Shown piece after piece: positions 58,801-64,000 of a stretch of DNA of 64,000 nucleotides. The stretch is from NCBI GenBank assembly GCA_943330455.2, contig CALQHT020000001.1, forward strand, positions 16,913 to 80,912. The letters are read 5' to 3'. The stretch is from Nitrosovibrio sp. Nv4 (GTDB lineage Bacteria; Pseudomonadota; Alphaproteobacteria; Acetobacterales; Acetobacteraceae). The notes beneath the pieces were generated by a model, which was not told the DNA's origin, did not search any database, and saw nothing but the letters and a program-made list of their open reading frames with translations. The position numbers were made by a program, and so were the translations under genes. Positions within the stretch are counted from its first letter, which is position 1. Every line of letters starts with the position of its first letter.

Positions 58801-59382
58801 GACTTCTCCGCCGTATCCTCCGGCGCCGCCATCGGCACCGAATGACAGCGCGATATTCAACGACGGGAACAGCGCCATGACTGACCGATAGATCGCGTCC
58901 CCCTCGCCCTTCGCCTTCTCGATGGCCGATTTGACATCAAGCAGGTAGCCGACCACGCCGTTCAGGAATTTCTTGCCCGCCTTCAGGTTTTGAATGACCG
59001 TGGGATTGTCGGAGGAGGCAGCGGAGCCGGCCGACCCGGCGACCCCGCCACCGTCGCCGATGCTCTGCGCCATGATCGCGATGGCGGCCTCTCCCGTCGT
59101 GGCGACGACGCTGTCTTGCAGGTTGACCACGACCTTGCCCCCGGATCCGCCGGTGCCGCCCTGGGTGCCGACCTTGATCGTGATATTGGATTCCTTCGCC
59201 GCGGTGCCGAGAAACTCACCGCCGCCGACGACCTTGGCGATGGTCGCGATCGACGGCAGGCCAAGCTGGTACGAACTGCCGGTGGAGTTGCCGCCGCCGC
59301 CGCCGATGCTGCTGGTCTGGATACCATAGGCACTGTCGCCCGCGGTGCCGACGAAGGTGCCGTCAAAGCTGTTCACGGTCAC
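55828..59382 (-). CDS. Giant autotransporter, C-terminal part with beta-barrel (frameshifted)
   Basis: This frame holds the downstream half of a broken gene; the same frame is in fact open back to about 59510, where the upstream half leaves it. It carries about nine more SIGGGGG-type repeats within segments such as AYGIFAQSIGGGGG (about residues 1-600), a non-repetitive beta-helix-like stretch, then an outer-membrane autotransporter beta-domain (about last 290 residues, from WMRITGRTAQQ) ending in SFIASLAF with the terminal phenylalanine. GTG at 59382 is a frame start only, not a real initiation site. Together with the upstream half it would form one protein of about 2274 residues. Without repair, no signal peptide precedes this part, so it cannot reach the outer membrane. 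Confidence 0.88.
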   Translation of the reverse strand: MTVNSFDGTFVGTAGDSAYGIQTSSIGGGGGNSTGSSYQLGLPSIATIAKVVGGGEFLGTAAKESNITIKVGTQGGTGGSGGKVVVNLQDSVVATTGEAAIAIMAQSIGDGGGVAGSAGSAASSDNPTVIQNLKAGKKFLNGVVGYLLDVKSAIEKAKGEGDAIYRSVMALFPSLNIALSFGADGGAGGYGGEVDVSLPGTIISTQGAYAHAIMAQSIGGGGGTGGSAVAGGSQGAGNLMKINFNVALGGNGGAGGDGGPVDFALGGTSGATTISTAGYAAYGLFGQSIGGGGGAVGSAQTNSNGYFTLGAAGTTASASGGNGGTITVSQTGSAMSRISTSGDVAHAMLLQSIGGGGGVAGQGFDLSADLIGLQYPLTTTIQVGSNGGYGNGGAVKFDANALPYLAIATTGASAYGILAQSIGGGGGLGFQNPGQQATGYVGGATTQPANGNEISIRLRDGSAITTTGAGSHAIFAQSVGGGGGILGFASGASLISEASPTDGSGRFTNGNGGPVTVSTGNSTIATTGASAYGIFAQSVGAGGGYKMGGDAASWVAGTAGALGSVGYGGLVTVDQAGTLSATGQNAIGIFAQSIGQAGVGHATSAGVQITVNGAVQGGSGSQGWGIWVDSDYTTNTVTIAQGGSVGSVAGQAIISAGYGITNVVNSGTVSGSYNLVSNNTTPGTFTNQTSGVLVPSGTLTGSLVNAGLIRPSIVNGFAPVTVAGNFQQTASGVYAPIVDFNARRGVVLTITGNATLAGTVLPQIVSVRPNIVVPVMNVGGNVSGALTGGHSSLFGYSVGRNGNQMLVSATSAQFAPASFNLASSQAAVASGLQSIWDAGGSPAFGPLFASLGNTADASPSAYAAQLRQLSPDATLAPGARGLAGAQSFANNAMSCPTFQGTTAMLVEGQCGWMRITGRTAQQTNGNGVSDYKYDTVTWQIGGQQEIAPGWFLGGSLAYQESWLSNSSRSNTGKGQSGYGAVVLKYQTGPFLFAASAFGGAGQFNTSRVLTLLGTTQIAKGSPDTSNLGLLLRAAYTFGQEDFYVRPNISLSAIRVGTGAYRENGAGLFALSVDSAAQTTLMATPMLEVGGRMALANDMVLRPYVAAGFSLLSSNSWKQTARLTAAPTGTGSFTTSAPIAPVEGRIAAGVQLYTGQRVDLRLQYDGEFSSRATAHSGSFIASLAF

Positions 59383-59435
59383 CTGCCCGCCGGCGCCGCC
59401 CGAGCCCCCCTTGGCGCCGACATTGACAGCCAGTT

Positions 59436-62400
59436 TCAGCGCGGTCCCGGAACTGGTGCCGTTCTGGGTGGAACCGGCGCCGGTCCCGGCATTGCCGCCG
59501 CCGCCGCCGATGAGGATGCCAGCACGGCATAGGCGTAATCGCCCAATGTCTGGATACCGACGGATTTTGGGCCGCCCAGGGTGCTGGCCGCGCCATTCGT
59601 GCCGGCCAAAGTCACGTTGACCGCGCCACCCGCTCCGCCGGCCGAACCCTCGCCGCCGACGGACGCCGAGATATCGATATTGAAATTCGGCCGCCCGATG
59701 GCTTTGGTGATGTTCTTGAAACCGAACGCCGTCGAGGTGGCCGACGAATCGCCGCCCAATCCACCGCCGCCGCCCTGCGACAGCGCCACCAGGCCGTGGG
59801 AGCCGTTGCCGTAGGTCAGCACGCCGACATTGTTGTCGAGATTGACTGTTACCGGGCCGCCGACGCCCGCGACGCCGCCGTCGCCGCCCTGGGAATAGCT
59901 CGCCGATAGGGCAATGGAAACGCCGGTCGAGGGGATCGGCGCGTCGGCGACATAAGTCTTGGCCGAAGCCGACCCGCCGATGCCGCCACCACCGCCGACG
60001 CTGAGGGCGACGATGCCGTAGCTGTCGACCGGCAGCGGGCGCGTCGTGCTGTCATCCGGCAGGGTGGCCGGATCGATCGCGAAGGTCGTGGCGAGGCCGG
60101 TCACCACCGACAGGTTGGACAGCCCCACCGTCACCGCGCCGCCATTGCCGCCGGCTCCGCCCGACCCTCCGACCGAGACCGATGCGCCGAACCCAATGCT
60201 GCCGGTGATGGTATAGCCGGCGCCACCGGTGCCGCCGCCGCCGCCGACCGACAATCCCACCAGCCCGGCTGCATTCGAGTTGTAGGTCGTTATTCCAGGC
60301 GCATAGCCCGGCGTTGCCCCCAGGCCCGGGGAGGAGAGCGTCACCGATCCGCCGGCGCCTCCATCGCCCGCGGTGCCGCCGATCGAAACGCCCACGACCG
60401 CCGAATAGGAGGTCGCGTTGCCGCCCGTGCCGCCGCCGCCGCCGATCGACATTGCGACCGAGCCATGCGCCAGATCGCCGAACGTGGTGACGATGCCAGC
60501 GGAGACGATCTCCACCATCCCGCCATTGGCCGCGCGGCCACCATCGCCGCCCACGGCAAATGCCCCGGTCGCATCGCCCCCAACCCCGCCGCCGCCGCCG
60601 ACCGACAGCGCCAGAATCCCCATGGACTGCGCGCCGCGGGTGTTTATCGAGCCAAAGTTGGCGACCGTTACCGCGCCCGGCGCGCCGGAGGATCCTCCAT
60701 CCGCCGCCGTCGCCAGAACGCCGCCGGCCGAACCGGCATTGCCGCCACGGCCCGCGAATGTCTGGGCCAGGATGCCGTAGGACGCGGCGCCGTCGGTGAA
60801 GATGGAAGCATTGTTGAAGATCTTGATCGTCCCGGCGGCTCCGCCATTGCCACCGAGGCCGGAATCGGAGTTGGAACTGGCGGCGCTGCCTCCATTGCCG
60901 CCGTTGCCGCCCCGGCTGACGGCGATGATGCCTGGGGACTGGTCGTTGGTGGTGGATATGGCGTGCGAGGCCAGGAAGATGGTCACATCACCCCCCGCGC
61001 CGGCGGCTCCGCCGTTCCCACCGTCGGCATTGACCAACACGTCGGCGCTGCCGCCATTGCCACCATTGCCGCCGATCGATTGCGCGAGAATCCCTGGCGA
61101 GTGGAACCCGAACGCGGTGTAGCTGGCCGCCCTCGACGTCGTAATCTGGACGTTGCCGCCGGTCCCGCCGGTCCCGCCCCCGGCGGCGTTGCCTTCGCCG
61201 GAACCGGTGACGCTACCGCCTGCCCCCGCCGACCCGCCAAACGAGACCGCCGTCAGCACGGGAGACCCGGTATTGTAAGTCAGCAACGGGAACAGGCCGT
61301 CGTCGGGAACGTAAATGTCGCCCAGGTAGCTACCCCCGTGCTCCGCCGTGACGGGACCTGCGTTGCCACCGCTGCCGCCCGCGCCGGAACAGCAGCGGAC
61401 GCCGACCCCACTCGTACTGCCGCCAACCCCGCCGTCCCCCGCGACCGAAGCCGCGATCGCCGCCGGCGCCGCTCTTCCGTCCGTATAGACCCCGCCGCCG
61501 TGGTTCATCCTCAGGGTGACGGCACCGCTGTTCCCGCCAAGCCCGCCACCGCTGTAGGCGTTGTATGGGTCGCCGTTGCCGCCGCGCCCGCCGGTCGATT
61601 CGACCAGCACGCCCGCCACATTGTCGGTACGGCCCGGGATTCGGTTGATGGTGCTGTTCTGCACCAGCAGCGACGCGTCCCCTGCATGGCCGCCAGCGCC
61701 ACCACGTGAGTCTGCCCAGCCGATGCCACCTGCTCCGCCCCAGGACGATGCCACAACGACCGCGCCCACCAAGGGCGGAAACGCGCTGAAGCCTTGCAGG
61801 CCGCGGGTGATCGGCGGCGTCGGAAAGCTGCTGTTTGCTTGCGGTACGTCCACGTTGCCCGTGGTGAGATTGATGGTGCTGTTGATCTGGTAGACGTTCA
61901 CGGTGGCCGCGTTGCCGCCCGGGCCGCCATTGATGCCGCCATTCTGCGAATTGGCGCCCTTGCCGCCCACGGAGGACCCGAGCACCCCGATGGCGCCAAC
62001 GCCGAAACTGTTGCTGGACCAACCGTTCCAGGTCAGGTTGAGGTCGCGCTTGTTGGTCAGTTCGATCGAACCGGCGCGGTTGCCCATCGATGCGGTTGTC
62101 TCACCATCAAACGCCCAACCCTGGCCGCCATTGCCGCCGGTCGACAAGGCAACGACCAGCCGCGTGCCGCCGCTCGATGGACCGTTCGTGGTGATGGTGA
62201 TCGGCGCGTCGTTGGTCGCGCCCACCTGACTGCCGAACGCGGCCAATCCGCCTTGGCCGCGCAAATAGATGTTGTGGCCTTCGTCGTCGATCCCGTAGCT
62301 GTATTGGTTGCCGCCGTTACCACCGGAACTGATGGCGCCGAACCAGGTGGTTTCACCCGCATAGGTCCCGGTGATCGATGTCGTATTCGTGGTGAAAACA

Positions 62401-62651
62401 GGGAATCCACGACGGCCGAAGCCGCCGCTTTGGATGTCCTCGTCGCCATTTTTCCCGTTTTCGCCGATGTTGGACACGATCACGGTTTGCGCCAGCGTCC
62501 GATGCCCGGCGGGTAGAACCAGCATCGCCAAAGCAAACGCCGCGATGATCGGCCGAGCCCACCCGGTTCGGTCACCCGTGCCGCTGTCCTGCACCCCATG
62601 CAATGCGGGACGGAACAGTGAACGCCATCCGCGGCAACCTGTCAGTGCCAT
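59436..62651 (-). CDS. Giant autotransporter, N-terminal passenger part (frameshifted)
   Basis: The upstream half of the autotransporter. Start ATG at 62651 follows GGAAGGTGG; a GTG at 62663 is an alternative. A long signal sequence (PIIAAFALAMLVLPAGHRTLAQ, about 37-58) precedes a Gly/Asn/Ser-rich passenger, with repeats such as SHGLVALSQGGGGGLGGD and SIGGNGGNGGS that alternate with 60-100-residue beta-strand-rich stretches, as in a right-handed beta-helix. The frame slips in repeat AVLASS(I)GGGGGNAG: from about 59512 it reads SAAAAAMPGPAP to a premature stop at 59436. Restoring one base yields an uninterrupted protein with the downstream beta-barrel. Adhesion or matrix function is likely by family but untested. 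Confidence 0.88.
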   Translation of the reverse strand: MALTGCRGWRSLFRPALHGVQDSGTGDRTGWARPIIAAFALAMLVLPAGHRTLAQTVIVSNIGENGKNGDEDIQSGGFGRRGFPVFTTNTTSITGTYAGETTWFGAISSGGNGGNQYSYGIDDEGHNIYLRGQGGLAAFGSQVGATNDAPITITTNGPSSGGTRLVVALSTGGNGGQGWAFDGETTASMGNRAGSIELTNKRDLNLTWNGWSSNSFGVGAIGVLGSSVGGKGANSQNGGINGGPGGNAATVNVYQINSTINLTTGNVDVPQANSSFPTPPITRGLQGFSAFPPLVGAVVVASSWGGAGGIGWADSRGGAGGHAGDASLLVQNSTINRIPGRTDNVAGVLVESTGGRGGNGDPYNAYSGGGLGGNSGAVTLRMNHGGGVYTDGRAAPAAIAASVAGDGGVGGSTSGVGVRCCSGAGGSGGNAGPVTAEHGGSYLGDIYVPDDGLFPLLTYNTGSPVLTAVSFGGSAGAGGSVTGSGEGNAAGGGTGGTGGNVQITTSRAASYTAFGFHSPGILAQSIGGNGGNGGSADVLVNADGGNGGAAGAGGDVTIFLASHAISTTNDQSPGIIAVSRGGNGGNGGSAASSNSDSGLGGNGGAAGTIKIFNNASIFTDGAASYGILAQTFAGRGGNAGSAGGVLATAADGGSSGAPGAVTVANFGSINTRGAQSMGILALSVGGGGGVGGDATGAFAVGGDGGRAANGGMVEIVSAGIVTTFGDLAHGSVAMSIGGGGGTGGNATSYSAVVGVSIGGTAGDGGAGGSVTLSSPGLGATPGYAPGITTYNSNAAGLVGLSVGGGGGTGGAGYTITGSIGFGASVSVGGSGGAGGNGGAVTVGLSNLSVVTGLATTFAIDPATLPDDSTTRPLPVDSYGIVALSVGGGGGIGGSASAKTYVADAPIPSTGVSIALSASYSQGGDGGVAGVGGPVTVNLDNNVGVLTYGNGSHGLVALSQGGGGGLGGDSSATSTAFGFKNITKAIGRPNFNIDISASVGGEGSAGGAGGAVNVTLAGTNGAASTLGGPKSVGIQTLGDYAYAVLASSSAAAAAMPGPAPVPPRTAPVPGPR

Positions 62652-63910
62652 GCTTGCAACCACCTTCCATTGCCAATCCGGACCGTCACGAGATTGCCTT
62701 AACAGTCATGACGGTTGCGGTGCGTCATCGCGCGGGTTTCCCCGGCTTATTGCGTCGCGGCGTGACATGCCGAGCGTTCTTGGGGTTTGGCAATATGCGA
62801 TCTGTGTAACGGGATTATGTCGTAACGAAACGTTGCACGATTCGACCGTGCGTCTTTCGCGGGTTGGCTTTTGTGATCCCTTGCGGTCACGGGATCGTGC
62901 GACGTCCGCGATCCCCTGGGAGCGGTCGTTTCCGGCGACCCAAACGGCGCGATGGTTAAACGTGTTGAGGTGGACTGATTTCAGCCGGTGGAAACATTGA
63001 CTCGCCGAGAGATGGTTGGCCGGCTGGCAGCTCAGTGATTATGCGTGCAGCCGCTACACCGGTCCTGCGCGCATGGAGATATGGCCGCTTGATTTCGGAA
63101 TATTTGGCTTGTCTGGCGAGGGCGACGTGCAACCAACGGGATTGTTCCGCAGGTGGTGCGGCTGGACGGGTGCGCGATTTTTTCCAAGGTCTCGGCGGAT
63201 TGCGTCCTCTCCGGCCATGGCGGGGATGGGAGGTAGCGGTGGGTTCACTGCGTTGTCCCGTGAGGCTGGTCAAAGGTTGAGACGTGGAGAAATTTTTGTG
63301 TCCCTGTGCGGCTGGGAGCCGCGAGGTGAGCGCCGGACCGCTGCTGGAGAGGCGAGACACAAGGTGAGGCGGCTGTGATAGGTGGCGCGCGAGCAGGCAA
63401 CCCTCGTGGATGATCCGATAGCGACTGCCCTGACGAGGGCATCTTGTGCCCTCCATTTGGGCAGGCCCACGCGAAAGGTTAACGGCATCCGACCGCAACG
63501 ATACCCCCGGCTATCCGCACGGATTCGGAACGGAATACCGGGGTTTCCGCCGTAACATGCAACGATATCGGCGTCACCGTCCTTTGCCTCGCCGAACGCG
63601 GGAGGTCTGGAGACTCGGCCTGGAACAGGGCGGTATCCGGGTTTTCTGACGGTTCGTGTCAAGACGCGGGGCGGCGGGAGGGATCGGCAAAGCGGTGTCC
63701 CAAATATTGGACCGGCGGCGTTAACACCTGCTCAAATCTTCCGCATGGGACGGGATTTCAAGGGGTTGTTGCGTGGTGTTTCGGTGGCCGATGGGGTTTT
63801 GGCACAAACCGCTTGGCGCGATTGGGGTGGTCGGCCTAGAACATAAAAAGGTAGGCTCTTATAGCGGTATTTGTTGAAATCGGCTAGGATGCCACCGGCG
63901 GGGGGGCAGC
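62652..63910. other. Non-coding region between autotransporter and right-end gene (1259 bp)
   Basis: Upstream region of the autotransporter gene (62652 to about 62850 probably holds its promoter), followed by about 1 kb without supportable coding. Frames of 60-180 codons occur on both strands but show no families, ribosome-binding sites or consistent codon use. AT-rich sequence at 63840-63890 may be the left end of a mobile element (see next feature). No tRNA, CRISPR or clear inverted repeat was seen here. Confidence 0.55.
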
Positions 63911-64000
63911 ATGGAAGCGACTGCATTCGAAGCGTGGCTTGACGGGATCGCTGGTCTTACCGAATCTCAGCGGCAGCAGGCATTACAGGTGCTGGTCTTA
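63911..64000 (+). CDS. Probable IS1595-like transposase, N-terminal fragment (cut by window edge)
   Basis: The first 30 codons of a gene that runs out of the window. The translation MEATAFEAWLDGIAGLTESQ followed by RQQALQVLVL resembles the N-terminal helix of IS1595/ISXO2-type transposases, which typically continue with a zinc-ribbon and a DDE core. GGGGGG at 63901-63906 is a purine-rich ribosome-binding region. Upstream AT-rich TAGGCTCTTATAGCGGTATT (63852-63871) could be the element's left inverted repeat. The family call rests on a short fragment and is tentative. Confidence 0.5.
   Translation, partial: MEATAFEAWLDGIAGLTESQRQQALQVLVL

Noticed and set aside
57013..58845. Open frame of 610 codons antisense in the autotransporter
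   Set aside because: Produced by the GC-rich codon pattern of glycine repeats; no start signal or family.
59505..59516. Programmed ribosomal frameshift to express the autotransporter
   Set aside because: No slippery heptamer or downstream structure could be identified at the point of frame change; mutation or sequencing error is simpler.
57000..62600. Regular short repeats suggesting a CRISPR array
   Set aside because: Repeats are glycine codons (GGC/GCC) within a coding frame with irregular spacing and no unique equal-length spacers.
63016..63378. Frame of 120 codons in the right-end non-coding region
   Set aside because: No similarity and several competing frames of the same size on both strands.

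Overview
The window is GC-rich, densely packed bacterial DNA that looks like a chromosome segment of an alphaproteobacterium, most likely Acetobacteraceae/Rhodospirillales. Three things support this: the trpG-trpD-trpC-moaC-moeA-lexA block, an SOS box of the alphaproteobacterial form GAAC-N7-GAAC in front of lexA, and a wealth of flavin monooxygenase, MFS, ABC and solute-binding genes. No rRNA, tRNA, CRISPR array or prophage was found. A mobile element probably begins at the extreme right end. The family-level placement is inference.

Layout. 1-3.1 kb: a TetR-controlled DevBCA-type ABC exporter operon, with a 14-bp operator palindrome just upstream of tetR. 3.6-7.8 kb: a fused murF-alr gene for peptidoglycan precursors, then prfC. 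7.8-16.5 kb: a metabolic/transport neighbourhood (MaoC-like hydratase, AhpD-like protein, NIPSNAP protein, ThDP-dependent enzyme, three MFS transporters of which two are tandem paralogues, a small lipoprotein, an MBL-fold protein). 16.5-26.2 kb: a hybrid histidine kinase, DMT transporter, serine-less alpha/beta-hydrolase, LLM flavoenzyme, nitroreductase and patatin lipoprotein. 26.3-31.5 kb: tryptophan, molybdenum-cofactor and SOS genes, without trpE.

31.7-48.9 kb: a chemoreceptor with a C-terminal PilZ domain, an NHL-repeat protein, and a scavenging-type region (family 5 solute-binding protein, TauD-type dioxygenase, MetX-like hydrolase, two LLM monooxygenases, PaiB-like flavoprotein, class V aminotransferase, and a complete ABC importer resembling iron importers but apparently lacking the paired iron-binding tyrosines). 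48.9-53.5 kb: a HepT/MntA toxin-antitoxin pair, creA, a formate/nitrite channel, a second serine-less alpha/beta-hydrolase, a CMD protein and a PEP-CTERM protein. 53.6-55.4 kb: ilvD. 55.8-62.7 kb: a giant glycine-repeat autotransporter split by one frameshift. The last 1.3 kb is non-coding apart from a gene truncated by the window edge, probably a transposase.

Two diverged copies of one palindromic intergenic element lie about 48 kb apart in opposite orientation (3.3 and 51.9 kb). A separate G/C-rich inverted repeat lies between ilvD and the autotransporter. The best leads for new biology are the two alpha/beta-hydrolase-fold proteins without a nucleophile, the murF-alr fusion, the uncharacterised catabolic groups at 7.8-16.5 and 35-49 kb, and the broken autotransporter.
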